A DNA stretch of 64,000 bases, taken from assembly GCA_039931245.1 (NCBI GenBank), contig JBDTSH010000017.1, positions 1 to 64,000 of the forward strand, given 5' to 3'. The position numbers and the translations under genes are program-made. Origin of the DNA: UBA4729 sp039931245. Its GTDB lineage: Bacteria > Patescibacteriota > Saccharimonadia > Saccharimonadales > UBA4665. Below the pieces are notes generated by a model, which saw only the letters and a list, made by a program, of their open reading frames with translations, had not been told where the DNA came from and searched no databases. This document shows positions 47,490-58,100 of the stretch, piece by piece; the first letter of the stretch is position 1, and every line of letters starts with the position of its first letter.

Positions 47490-49601
47490 TTACTTGGCGT
47501 TTTTGGCAATGATCGCTTCGGCGACGTGGTTTGGCACGTCGGCGTAGTGGGCCAATTCCATGCTCGAGCTGGCGCGGCCTTTGGTCGAGCTGCGCAGTTC
47601 GGTCGTATAGCCAAACATTTCACCTAAAGGCACGTAGGCGGTGATCTCTTTGACGCCGGAACTTAAGTCTTCCATGCTTTCAATCCGACCACGCTTGGCG
47701 TTGAGTCCGCCGATGACGTCACCCATATTTTCTTCCGGCGTGACGACGACGACTTTCATGACTGGTTCGAGCAACACCGGACCGGCTTTCTTGACACCCT
47801 CCTTGAGGGCGATCGAACCGGCAATCTTGAAGGCCATTTCGTTGGAGTCGACGTCGTGGTAACTGCCGTCGTAGAGCTCAGCTTTAACATCGACAACGGG
47901 GTAGCCGGCGATTACACCATTGGCCATCGCTTCGATGATGCCTTGTTCGATTGGCTTGATGTATTCAGCCGGCACGACACCGCCGCGAATAGAGTTGATG
48001 AACTCAAAGCCTTTGCCTTCTTCATTCATACTGAGGCGCAACCAAACGTCACCATACTGACCACGACCACCGGATTGGCGGACGAACTTACCTTGGACTT
48101 CGATGCCAGTTTTACGGATGGTTTCGCGGTAGGCGACCTGCGGCTGGCCGATATTGGCTTCCACCGTAAATTCGCGCTTCATGCGGTCGACCAGGATTTC
48201 CAGGTGAAGTTCACCCATACCGCTGATGATCGTTTGTCCGGTCTCATCGTCAACTTTGACGCGGAAGGTCGGATCTTCCTCAGCCAAACGCTGGAGGGCG
48301 ATACCCATTTTTTCTTGGTCGGCCTTAGTCTTGGGCTCGATGGCGATGGAGACGGGAGGATCGGGAAAAGTAATATTCTCCAGGATGATCGGATTGGCCA
48401 TATCGCAGAGCGTGTTGCCGGTGGTGGTGCCTTTCAGCCCAACAATGGCGGCGATATCGCCGGCCAGGACTTCGGTGACGTCCTCGCGCTTGTCGGCCTG
48501 CAGGCGGACGATCCGGCCGATGCGTTCGCGTTCGCCGGTGGAACTGTTAAAAACGTAGGAACCAGCCGTAATCTTGCCGGAGTAGACGCGGAAGTAGGCC
48601 AGTTTTCCGACAAAGGGGTCAGAAGTAATTTTGAAGGCCAAAGCGGCAAACGGGTCATCGAGGGAGTTTTTACGCTCAATTTCGTCACCCGTCTTGGGGT
48701 GAACACCCCATTGGCTGCCCCGGTCATCAGGCGACGGCAGGACGTCGACGACGAGGTCAAGCAGCTTTTCGACCATGACACCACGGCCATCGCCACCGGT
48801 AACGACAAAGAATTTGCCGGTCAGTGTGGCCGTCCGTACCGCTTGGCGGATTTCGGCTTCAGTCAAGCCGTCTTCGCCGACTTCAAAGTATTTCTCAAGG
48901 ATAGTTTCGTCTTCGGCGACGGCGTTTTCAATCAGTAAGCTGCGGTATTTATGGGCTTTTTCAACCATGTCGGCCGGGACAGGAATTTCCACCATTTCGT
49001 GGTCGGTAAAGTCTTTGTACTCGTAGGCTTTCATAGCTATCAAGTCGACAATGCCGTTGATGCTCTGTTCAAAACCGATCGGCAGGTGGATGGGGAATGC
49101 CAGCTTCGTCAGGCGGGCATGGATAGAATCGAGGGACTTGTAGAAGTCACCCCCGGTTTGGTTGATCTTGTTGATGAAACACAACCGCGGTGTGCCGTAA
49201 CGGTCGGCTTGACGCCAGACAGTCTCACTTTGGCTCTCGACACCCATCTTGCCATCAAAGACGACGACGGCGCCGTCGAGGACGCGCAAGGAGCGCTCGA
49301 CTTCGGCGGTAAAGTCAATGTGACCGGGCGTATCAATAATATTAATCTGAAACTGTTGGCCGGCGTAGTTATTCTTGCCTTTCCAGTAGCAGGTGACGGC
49401 GGCAGCCACGATCGTAATGCCGCGCTCGCGTTCTTGGGCCATCCAGTCAGTCGTCGTGCCACCTTCGTGGACGGCGCCAATTTTGTGCTTCAGGCCGGTG
49501 CGGTACAGGATACCCTCGGTCGTGGTGGTTTTACCGGCGTCGATGTGGGCGATAATCCCAATATTACGAAGGCTTTCCATTGCGGTTATCTTAGCTGCCA
49601 T
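47490..49601 (-). CDS. fusA: Elongation factor G with an altered NKxD motif
   Basis: EF-G (703 aa) drives tRNA and mRNA movement on the ribosome. G1 is AHIDAGKTTTTEG, switch II DTPGHIDFTAEVERSLRVLD. The base-recognition motif reads FINKINQTGGDF, so NKxD is changed to NKIN; the DNA (49161-49172) gives this without ambiguity. Domains II-V follow, with ISGMGELHLEILVDRMKREF and the C-terminal GRASSSMELAHYADVPNHVA. It lies after an unknown gene in the str operon, 20 bases downstream. Confidence 0.97.
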   Translation of the reverse strand: MAAKITAMESLRNIGIIAHIDAGKTTTTEGILYRTGLKHKIGAVHEGGTTTDWMAQERERGITIVAAAVTCYWKGKNNYAGQQFQINIIDTPGHIDFTAEVERSLRVLDGAVVVFDGKMGVESQSETVWRQADRYGTPRLCFINKINQTGGDFYKSLDSIHARLTKLAFPIHLPIGFEQSINGIVDLIAMKAYEYKDFTDHEMVEIPVPADMVEKAHKYRSLLIENAVAEDETILEKYFEVGEDGLTEAEIRQAVRTATLTGKFFVVTGGDGRGVMVEKLLDLVVDVLPSPDDRGSQWGVHPKTGDEIERKNSLDDPFAALAFKITSDPFVGKLAYFRVYSGKITAGSYVFNSSTGERERIGRIVRLQADKREDVTEVLAGDIAAIVGLKGTTTGNTLCDMANPIILENITFPDPPVSIAIEPKTKADQEKMGIALQRLAEEDPTFRVKVDDETGQTIISGMGELHLEILVDRMKREFTVEANIGQPQVAYRETIRKTGIEVQGKFVRQSGGRGQYGDVWLRLSMNEEGKGFEFINSIRGGVVPAEYIKPIEQGIIEAMANGVIAGYPVVDVKAELYDGSYHDVDSNEMAFKIAGSIALKEGVKKAGPVLLEPVMKVVVVTPEENMGDVIGGLNAKRGRIESMEDLSSGVKEITAYVPLGEMFGYTTELRSSTKGRASSSMELAHYADVPNHVAEAIIAKNAK

Positions 49602-49621
49602 GTTGAGTATTCCTTACTGGT

Positions 49622-50152
49622 TTAAGTTTGTTGGGCGCCGGACGGCTGGGTTGCTAAATCGGTCACGTGGACGACCCTAAAAATAGCTTTGGAGATGGCT
49701 GTTTTACAAAAATCATCATAATTTAACAGGCCCGGCTTTTCACGTAGCTCGTTTATCTGCGTCGTCACATCGGCATGGACGATGTAGTCTTTGGTTCGAC
49801 CAAAGAAAGATCCGAAAGGCCCTTTGCCCCGGCCGCGGGCGGGGACAGTGACGGCCGACGTAATGACGGTCAGATCGGATTCAGCGGAGCGATGCTCAAC
49901 GAGGGCCAGCTGACCGAGCCGACTGTCAGATACGACGCGGCTTTCTCCGGCAATTCTCCGTTCAGCGCTGTAGGCGGCCCGTCGGGTAATGATCGGGTTT
50001 AACCACGCCGCCACCCCTAATTCGGCCTTGGTAGCCGGCCGGTAATAGTCCCATAAATTATCGAGTTCTTTTGGTTGATCGCCAACTGGATATAGCAGGA
50101 CGTGACTGGACACATCGGCGACCTGGTTAGCATGGACAGTTAAAAATTCCAT
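49622..50152 (-). CDS. Unknown protein inserted between rpsG and fusA
   Basis: A 176-residue protein starting at ATG 50152, five bases after the rpsG stop, and ending 20 bases before fusA. It must therefore be co-translated with the str operon. The frame is open further upstream, but that part overlaps rpsG in another frame. No family is recognised. Features are LLYPVGDQPKELDNLWDYYR near residue 20, an Arg-rich middle, and a Gly/Arg turn (ARGRGKGPFGSFFGRTKDYI) before a helical end. There is no signal peptide or membrane segment. The place suggests a role in translation, but that is guesswork. Confidence 0.7.
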   Translation of the reverse strand: MEFLTVHANQVADVSSHVLLYPVGDQPKELDNLWDYYRPATKAELGVAAWLNPIITRRAAYSAERRIAGESRVVSDSRLGQLALVEHRSAESDLTVITSAVTVPARGRGKGPFGSFFGRTKDYIVHADVTTQINELREKPGLLNYDDFCKTAISKAIFRVVHVTDLATQPSGAQQT

Positions 50153-50157
50153 GGCTA

Positions 50158-50637
50158 TTATGTCCGGGCAAAGTGAGCAAACGCTCGGTTGGCTTCGGCC
50201 ATCTTGTGCGTATCTTCCCGCTTCTTCACGGCAGAACCTTGGCTGTTGTAGGCATCCTGCAACTCGGCGGCGATCCGATCGGCCATGCCAATACCTTTGC
50301 GGGCGCGGCAGGCGGCGACGAACCACATCGTCGTTAAGTGATTTTGGCGTTGGCCTTTGACTTCAAACGGAATCTGGTAGTTGGCACCACCGACGCGGCG
50401 CGAGCGGGTTTCGACTTGCGGGGTAATGTTTTTGAATGCTTGCTCAAAAACTTCGAGGGGGTTCTCGACTTTCAGACGGTCAGCCGCCTTTTGCATACCG
50501 GTGTAGACGAGACGTTCAGCAATTTGCTTCTTGCCGTCGAGCATGACGCGGTTGATGAGACGCTGCAGCGGGACACTCTGATAGAGACGGTCGGGTTGGA
50601 TATCGCGCACTAACGCTTTGGTTTTTTTACGTGGCAT
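50158..50637 (-). CDS. rpsG: 30S ribosomal protein S7
   Basis: S7 (159 aa) starts assembly of the 30S head, and in E. coli it represses the str operon. It shows LINRVMLDGKKQIAERLVYT, EVKGQRQNHLTTMWFVAACR and AQELQDAYNSQGSAVKKRED-type sequence, ending RAFAHFART. It overlaps the rpsL stop by one base. Confidence 0.97.
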   Translation of the reverse strand: MPRKKTKALVRDIQPDRLYQSVPLQRLINRVMLDGKKQIAERLVYTGMQKAADRLKVENPLEVFEQAFKNITPQVETRSRRVGGANYQIPFEVKGQRQNHLTTMWFVAACRARKGIGMADRIAAELQDAYNSQGSAVKKREDTHKMAEANRAFAHFART

Positions 50638-51050
50638 TACTTGCTCGCTTTCTTGGTACCGTACTTGGAGCGGCCTTGCTTACGGTTAGTGACGCCTTGC
50701 AGGTCGAGTGAACCGCGCACGATGTGGTAACGGACACCAGGCAAATCTTTGACACGGCCACCACGAATTAAGACCACGGCGTGTTCTTGCAGGTTGTGGC
50801 CTTCACCGCCTATGTAGGCCCAAACTTCGTAACCGTTGGTCAGACGCACGCGGGCGACTTTCCGCAGGGCCGAGTTCGGCTTCTTTGGTGTCTTGGTGGT
50901 AACTTTGACACAGACTCCGCGCTTAAACGGGGCGGGCTTTTCATAATTTTTAGTCTTGAGACTGTTGACAACGCGCTGCATGGCCGGAGACTTACTCTTA
51001 GTAGTCGCCTTGACCCGCGGTTTGCGAATCAGTTGGTTGATTGTTGGCAC
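50637..51050 (-). CDS. rpsL: 30S ribosomal protein S12
   Basis: S12 (137 aa) at the decoding centre. It starts with GTG at 51050 after AAGGAG. The decoding loop TTKTPKKPNSALRKVARVRL has the usual streptomycin-sensitive lysine, and GGRVKDLPGVRYHIVRGSLD carries the second conserved region. It is the first gene of the str operon, with a promoter at 51158-51186. Confidence 0.97.
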   Translation of the reverse strand: MPTINQLIRKPRVKATTKSKSPAMQRVVNSLKTKNYEKPAPFKRGVCVKVTTKTPKKPNSALRKVARVRLTNGYEVWAYIGGEGHNLQEHAVVLIRGGRVKDLPGVRYHIVRGSLDLQGVTNRKQGRSKYGTKKASK

Positions 51051-51157
51051 GGGAACTCCTTATTAGATGCACTCTACTGCCAAGAGGTGGGATCAATCTG
51101 CGCCAACATGGTTGACCCGTGTGCTCCTCAGCTCGGAATGCTTATTTTGACTTACTT

Positions 51158-51186
51158 ACTTTACCAGATGTGATGCTTCTAGGCAA
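51158..51186 (-). promoter_or_regulatory. Promoter of the str operon (rpsL)
   Basis: Minus-strand TTGCCT (51181-51186), 17 bases, TAAAGT (51158-51163) with an extended TGG. The leader to the rpsL start is about 100 bases. Confidence 0.7.
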
Positions 51187-51254
51187 CAGGGTAGCCCACC
51201 GACCAGCCGCTGGCGGACCATCGGTCCTCCGGCGGCAGGTTATTTCCGGCGTCT

Positions 51255-54200
51255 TTAGGCTTCGTTGCTGGCGCCGATGATTTGATCGACCTCGTCGAGG
51301 TCATCATCGGTCAACTCGTCGTCGTCTTCTTTCCAGCCGGTACCGACGGGGATCTTGCGACCCAAGATGACGTTCTCTTTCAAACCGTACAATTTGTCGA
51401 CCTTACCGCTGGTAGCGGCGGCGATCAAAACGCGGGTCGTGTCCTGGAACGAGGCCGCACTCAGGAATGAGTCAGTGCTCAGGGACGCCTTGGTGATGCC
51501 GAGCAGCAGCTGGGTAAACTCAGCCGGTTCTTTGCCGACAGCCACCAGGGCTTCGTTGGCTTCCACGACGGCCAACTTACTGACAATATCGCCCGTCACG
51601 AATTCGGTGTCGCTGGCGTCTTCGATCTGGACGCGGCTAAACATCTGACGCACAATGATTTCCAAGTGCTTGTCGGCGATGTTTTGACCTTGACCGGCGA
51701 AGATGCGCAGGATCTCGTTCATGATGTAGCGCTGGGTCGATTCGACACCTTTCAGGCGCATCAGATCGTGCAAGTTGATGGAACCGTTGGTCAAGCGCTG
51801 ACCGGCGGCCACCTTTTCACCATCGATGACTTGCATCTGCTTGAAGCCCGGAATCTCGTAACGCAGGACGCTTTGTTTGGTCGGCGTAATGATGACCGCT
51901 TTATCGGTCACTTCGGCCTTGCCAGCCATCGGGGCAACGAGAGGTTCGGAGTTGTCTTCCAGAGCAGCGACGACGTCACCAATGGCGACATCCGAACCGC
52001 TGGCCAAGTGAGTCTTGCGCTCACCGAGCTCCAGGCGAACAACTTCGGCGTCATCGGCCGTGACTTGAACGACGTAGTGATCGCCTTCTTCCCAGGTATT
52101 GAGAATACCGGAGATGTCGGTCAGGTAGGCTTGGCCCTTCGGCATGCGGACCTCAAACAGTTCCTCGATACGGGACAGGCCCTGGGCGCTATCATCAATG
52201 ACAGCGACACCGGAGCGGTGCTTGGAGTCCAGACTCAGCTGGGTACCGGGTTCGCCGATACTCTGAGCGGCGATGACACCGATGGGGTGGTGGTCGGCGA
52301 CGAGTTTACCGGTGGCGGGGTCGACACCGTAAGACTTCTGCGAGACACCGCGCACATTGGTGCTACTGAGGGCGCTCATGATTTTGACACCGTCCAACGT
52401 GGTGTCGGCATCAATCCGGTCGGCCAGTTCAGCCGTGAAAGCCTCACCGGTTTTCAGGTAACCCTTGACGTCGGCAGCGGCGTAACGACCTTTCAGACGA
52501 GAGGCATAGGTGACACCAATTTCTTCAGCATCGGCGCGCAGCAGGGCAAAGCCCGGATCGGCGTTGTCGTTGGACAACGTGAAGACGTCTTGGGAGACGT
52601 CGACTAAACGACGCGTCAAGTAGCCGGCATCGGCCGTTTTCAGGGCGATGTCGATGAGCGCCTTACGGGTCCCACGGGTACCAGTAAAGTATTCGAGCGG
52701 ATCGAGTCCGGCGACATAGCCCGACTTAATAGGCAGCTCGATGGCGTTTCCCCCGGCGTCCTGGAGAACACCCAACATACCGACGGCGTTGTTGAGCTGG
52801 GAAATGTTACCGCGGGCTCCCGAGTTAATGGCAATGGCCATCGACGAATCCTGGTCGACCATTTGCTTACTTAAGCGGTCTTGGACGCTGGCTTCAACCT
52901 TGGTCCAGTTATCGACGGTCAAACGGTGACGCTCGTCGTCGGTAATGAAACCTTGCTCGTACTGCTCAGAAATAGCGGCGGCTTTGACTTCCCCGCCCTT
53001 GATGAGGACGTCCATATCTTTGACGGGACGGAAATCACCCATGCCCATACTGAGGCCGGAAATGGTGGCGTACTTGAAACCGAGGTCTTTAAGGTCATCG
53101 GCAATTTCGGCGGTCTTTTCTTGGCCGTATTGGGCGTAGACAGCCGCCATAACACGCTGTAAGCGCTTCTTGGTCATCGCTTCGTCTTGGAATTCGAAGT
53201 CGTCGGGGAAGGTTTCGTTGAACAGGAAGGAACCGAGAGTACTCTCGCGTTTTTCGCCACGGAACGGCAACTTGACGTGAGTTTGCAAAGTGACGACACC
53301 GGCTTCGTAGGCCATGAGGGCTTCTTCCAGACTGGAATAGGGGTGGACATCGGCCGAGTCGATGCTGGGGCGTTCGTAAGTCAAGTAGTAACAACCGAGG
53401 ACAATATCTTGCTCAATGTGCAAAATTGGCGAACCGTCGGCTGGTTTTAACAAGTTACGGTTAGCGGCCATGATCGTCTTGGCTTCGTACTGGGCGGCGT
53501 CGGACAGCGGTAAGTGCACCGCCATCTGGTCACCATCGAAGTCGGCGTTAAAGCCTTTACAGACGAGGGGGTGCAGTTGGATAGCCCGGCCTTCGATGAG
53601 GACCGGTTGGAAAGCTTGAATACTCAATCGGTGGAGGGACGGCGCCCGGTTCAGCAGGACATACTTGCCCTTAATGACTTCATCGAGGGCATCCCAGACG
53701 ACTGTCTCACCCATCTCAATCAGGCGACTGGCTGAACGGATGTTGTGGGCGTGTTCATTGGCAATCAGCTCGCCGATGACGAACGGCTTGAACAATTCCA
53801 AGGCCATCATCTTGGGCAGACCACACTGGTGAATCTTGAGCTCAGGACCAGCCACAATGACCGATCGTCCGGAATAGTCAACGCGCTTGCCGAGGAGGTT
53901 CTGACGGAAACGACCCTGCTTACCTTTGAGCATGTCGCTCAAAGATTTCAGGCGGCGGCGCTGGCCGGTAGCGGCCACGGCGCGGCCACTGCGGGCGTTG
54001 TTGTTGTCGATCAGGGCATCAACGGCTTCCTGGAGCATCCGTTGCTCGTTGCGGCGGATAACTTCCGGGGCATTGAGGTCCATCAGCTTCTTCAAGCGGT
54101 TGTTGCGGTTAATGACTCGACGGTAGAGATCGTTTAAATCGGAGGTCGCAAAGCGGCCACCGGTTAATTGGACCATCGGGCGCAGATCCGGGGGAATGAC

Positions 54201-55103
54201 GGGCAGAACGCTCAGGCACATGCTACCCGGGCGGATGCCGGCGCGGTCCATACTTTCCAGTAGGCGGAGGCGCTTCATCAGTTTCTTTTTGCGTTGACCC
54301 TTGGCTTCTTCGGCTTCGGCCGACAATTCGGCGATCAGCTCTTTGAGGTCAATGGCGTCGAGCATTTCTTTGAGGGCACCACCGCCCATGCCGACTTTGA
54401 CGAGTGACCGGACGTCGTCCGGTAAGTTGCGGAAATCAGTTTCGTTGATGAGACGGAGTTTTTCCAGGGCCGTCAGCTGTTCTTTGACGAGATCAAAGTC
54501 CTTGGTGACTTCTTCCAGTTCTTTGGTCTGCAGTTCGGCCAGGGCTTTGACGTTGGCTTCTTCAGCTTTGGCTTCACTTTCGTAGCGCAGCTTAATGGCT
54601 TCTTTGGCGGCGTTAAATTGGGCTTCCTTGTCGGCTAGGAGCTGGTCGCGCTTGGCGGTATCGACTTCTTTGATGGCATAGGCTGCAAAGTAGGCGATGC
54701 GTTCCAGGTTCTTGACGGTGACGCCGAGCAAGAGTCCCATAGCACTGGGTGTGCCGCGCAAGAACCAAATGTGGGCCACCGGGACGGCGAGGGTGATGTG
54801 ACCCATGCGTTCGCGCCGAACGATGCTGCGGGTCACCAGCTCGCCGTTTTTATCGACGGCGGCTTCGCGGGAACGCACACCCTTGTATTTGGCGTCGTGG
54901 GGGTTGATGTCCTTGACCGGACCAAAGATCCGCTCACAGAACAAACCGTCGCGCTCGGGCTTCTGGGTTCGGTAGTTAATAGTTTCTGGCTTGGTGACTT
55001 CGCCGTAGCTCCAGTCCAAAATATCATTTGGGCTGGCAACTGCTAAACGAACAGCATCAAAGTCAGCAATATCGGCGCTCATGGCGTGGCGTGGAGGTAT
55101 CAT
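51255..55103 (-). CDS. rpoC: RNA polymerase beta' subunit lacking both zinc sites
   Basis: The beta' subunit (1282 aa) carries the catalytic site. NADFDGDQMAVHLPLS with the three magnesium-binding Asp is intact, and GRFRQNLLGKRVDYSGRSVI is normal. In the N-terminal zinc ribbon (residues about 65-90) the four cysteines are replaced by Pro, Asp, Val and Asn without length change. The second zinc site reads NVRGVSQKSYG where RGVCxxCYG is usual, and its other cysteines are also gone. The trigger loop reads TQLSLDSKHRSG instead of TQLTMRTFHxGG. AGAGGAG lies eight bases before ATG 55103, which overlaps the rpoB stop (TAATG). Confidence 0.97.
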   Translation of the reverse strand: MIPPRHAMSADIADFDAVRLAVASPNDILDWSYGEVTKPETINYRTQKPERDGLFCERIFGPVKDINPHDAKYKGVRSREAAVDKNGELVTRSIVRRERMGHITLAVPVAHIWFLRGTPSAMGLLLGVTVKNLERIAYFAAYAIKEVDTAKRDQLLADKEAQFNAAKEAIKLRYESEAKAEEANVKALAELQTKELEEVTKDFDLVKEQLTALEKLRLINETDFRNLPDDVRSLVKVGMGGGALKEMLDAIDLKELIAELSAEAEEAKGQRKKKLMKRLRLLESMDRAGIRPGSMCLSVLPVIPPDLRPMVQLTGGRFATSDLNDLYRRVINRNNRLKKLMDLNAPEVIRRNEQRMLQEAVDALIDNNNARSGRAVAATGQRRRLKSLSDMLKGKQGRFRQNLLGKRVDYSGRSVIVAGPELKIHQCGLPKMMALELFKPFVIGELIANEHAHNIRSASRLIEMGETVVWDALDEVIKGKYVLLNRAPSLHRLSIQAFQPVLIEGRAIQLHPLVCKGFNADFDGDQMAVHLPLSDAAQYEAKTIMAANRNLLKPADGSPILHIEQDIVLGCYYLTYERPSIDSADVHPYSSLEEALMAYEAGVVTLQTHVKLPFRGEKRESTLGSFLFNETFPDDFEFQDEAMTKKRLQRVMAAVYAQYGQEKTAEIADDLKDLGFKYATISGLSMGMGDFRPVKDMDVLIKGGEVKAAAISEQYEQGFITDDERHRLTVDNWTKVEASVQDRLSKQMVDQDSSMAIAINSGARGNISQLNNAVGMLGVLQDAGGNAIELPIKSGYVAGLDPLEYFTGTRGTRKALIDIALKTADAGYLTRRLVDVSQDVFTLSNDNADPGFALLRADAEEIGVTYASRLKGRYAAADVKGYLKTGEAFTAELADRIDADTTLDGVKIMSALSSTNVRGVSQKSYGVDPATGKLVADHHPIGVIAAQSIGEPGTQLSLDSKHRSGVAVIDDSAQGLSRIEELFEVRMPKGQAYLTDISGILNTWEEGDHYVVQVTADDAEVVRLELGERKTHLASGSDVAIGDVVAALEDNSEPLVAPMAGKAEVTDKAVIITPTKQSVLRYEIPGFKQMQVIDGEKVAAGQRLTNGSINLHDLMRLKGVESTQRYIMNEILRIFAGQGQNIADKHLEIIVRQMFSRVQIEDASDTEFVTGDIVSKLAVVEANEALVAVGKEPAEFTQLLLGITKASLSTDSFLSAASFQDTTRVLIAAATSGKVDKLYGLKENVILGRKIPVGTGWKEDDDELTDDDLDEVDQIIGASNEA

Positions 55104-58100
55104 TACGCAGTCTCCTCTTCTTTGTCAGTTTGATTGTCAGTAGCGGTGACCGTGATCGCGTCATCTTCATTTGGTTCCTGGGGAGCACTAGTATCGACTT
55201 CAGCGGCAATTTCGATGTCATCGGCCAAATCAACCACGGAAAATTCGCCGGTGGCGGCTTCTTCGGTCACGTCGACGTCAGAAATAGCGGGTTCCGGCAC
55301 TATCACAACCGAGGGGTGAATGGCTTCTTCCTTGATGTTCGTCGCCAGGACGCTTTCGGCGTCGACTAAGTTGTCGGAATGGACGAGGTCGACCTTGAGG
55401 CCGAGACCCTGTAACTCCTTGACGAGGACGTTAAAGCTTTCTGGAACTTTCGGACCGACGATTTCGGTGCGCTTAATGATTGACTCATAAGCTTTAGATC
55501 GACCATAGACGTCATCGGACTTAATGGTCAGCATTTCTTGCAGCGTCGTGGCGGCGCCGTAGGCTTCGAGAGCCCAGACTTCCATTTCGCCAAAGCGCTG
55601 GCCGCCGTTTTGGGCTTTGCCGCCGAGGGGCTGCTGGGTAACCATAGTATAGGGTCCAGTAGAACGGGCGTGAATCTTATCAGCCACCATGTGGTTGAGT
55701 TTAATCATGTACATACTACCGACGGTGGTGCGTTCCTTAAAGGCTTCACCGGTCCGACCGTCGTAGAGATACTGCTTGCCGTCTTCCGGCAGACCAGCTT
55801 CTTTGAGGAGCTCTTGGATTTTGCTTACCGGTACCCCATTAAATGAGGGACTGGCCACTTTTATGCCGAGGGTGCGGGCAGCCATACCGAGGTGAGTTTC
55901 AAACAACTGACCGACGTTCATACGGGACGGCACACCGAGCGGGTTCAGAATGATGTCGACGGGTGTCCCGTCAGCGGTGAAGGGCATGTCTTCGGCGGGC
56001 AGAATGCGGGAGATGACACCCTTGTTACCGTGGCGACCACCGAGTTTGTCACCGACGGCGATTTTGCGCATCTGGGCCACGAAGACCTGGATTTGCATAA
56101 TGACACCGGCTTTCAGTTCGTGGCCGTTTTCGCGGCTGAAGACTTTGACGCCGACAACTTTACCGTGCTTGCCATTACTCATACGCTGCGAGGTATCGCG
56201 AACTTCCTTGGCTTTTTCACCAAAGATAGCCCGGAGCAAACGCTCTTCACTACTTAGTTCCTGTTCACCCTTCGGGGTAATTTTACCGACCAGGATGTCA
56301 CCGGGGTGGACTTCGGCGCCGATGCGGACAATCCCGTCATCGTCGAGGTGACGCAATGTTTCTTCGGAGACGTTGGGGATATCACGGGTGACAACTTCCG
56401 GTCCGAGCTTGGTTTCGCGGACTTCAATCATGAAGTCGACGATGTGGACGCTGGTCAGAACGTCGTCTTCAACGAGACGGCGCGAAATGATGATGGCGTC
56501 TTCGAAGTTGTAACCGGCCCACGGCATAAAGGCCACGATCAAGTCTTTCCCGAGGGCGAGTTCGCCGCCTTCGATCGACATGCCTTCAATCAGGACATCG
56601 CCGGTTTTGACTTTATCACCAGACGAGACGACAACCTTTTGGTTGACGCTAGTGCCTTCGTTGGAACGAATAAAGCGTTGCGGCTCATAGGTGCCAGTGG
56701 CGTCTTTGTACTTGACGACAACCGCTTGGGCGGTGGCCGAAATAACTTCACCGTCGGCTTCGGCCAGAACAACCTGCCCGGTATTACGGGCGGCGACGGC
56801 TTCCAGGCCAGTCCCCACAATCGGCGAGTGTGGCTGAATCAGCGGGACAGCCTGACGTTGCTGGTTACTACCCATCAGGGAGCGGTAGACGTAGTTCTTT
56901 TCAATGAAAGGAATCAAACCGGCGCTGGAACCAATAATCTGATTGCGGGCGGCGTCCATGTAGTTGACGTCGTCGGCATCGACTTCACCGGATGACAAGT
57001 GGGTCCGGGCACTGACCCGCTCGGAGATAAAGTGACCGTCATCGTCGAGGGCGTTACCACCACCGGCGACAATGGCACTTTCTTCTTCGTAGGCGTCGAG
57101 GTAGACGATGTCACGGGTGACTTTCGCCTTGACGGGCCAGGTGACGCGACCGGTGACCTTGGCGAGCTTGAGGGCGTCGGCGGCCGTAATGGTAGCGCCC
57201 TTCTTGACAAGTACCTTACCGTCGGCCGTTTCGAGGTTCACCGAGGCGATGTGGCCGGCAGCATCGGCCGCCGTGACGGCAATGATGACTTTACGATACG
57301 GAGTTTCGACGAAACCATAATCATTGACTCGGGCGTAGTTGGCGAGGTTCAGCACCAGACCAATGTTGGCGCCTTCCGGAGTTTCCACGGCACAAATACG
57401 GCCGTAGTGGGTGGCGTGGGCGTCGCGGACTTCAAAGCCGGCGCGTTCGCGGGACAGGCCACCGGGACCCATGGAACTCAAGCGACGCTTGTGGGCGAGC
57501 TCCGACAACGGGTTAATCTGGTCCATGAACTGGGACAGCTGCGAGCTGGCAAAAAATTCACGGACAGCGGCCACGATGGGGCGGGCGTTGATCAACTGAC
57601 CAGGGGTGACAGTCTCGATCTCGCTCATGCTCATGCGGTCTTTGGTGTTGCGTTCCATGCGCAGCAAACCGATCCGGAACTGACGCTGGACGAGTTCACC
57701 GACTAATTTGACGCGGCGATTAGCCAGTGAGTCGATGTCATCGGCCGGTTCTTGGGTGTTATTAAGACGAATAATTTCGGCGACAATCGCTTGGATGTCC
57801 TGCAGGCGCATGACGCGGTTTTCGGTCGTGTTGGGGACATCGAGGTCGAGGCGCTTATTTAACTTGTAGCGGCCGACGCGGCTGAAGTCGAAACGCTTAA
57901 AGTTGTAGAACATGTTCTCGATCAAGTTGCGGGCGTTATCGACGGTGGCGAGGTCACCGGGGCGCAAGCGGCGGTAGACTTCGATTAAGGCGTCGTTTTG
58001 ACCCCGAGCGGGATCTTTTTCGAGAGTAATTTCAATGTGGGACACTTTACCGGTGTCAACGTGCTTGAAGGCTTGGCGCATGGCCGCTTCGTTCATGCCG

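Noticed and set aside
47856..48938. Open frame of 360 codons on the plus strand across fusA
   Set aside because: It is an antisense shadow of EF-G produced by GC-rich codon use. The EF-G motifs on the other strand are unmistakable.
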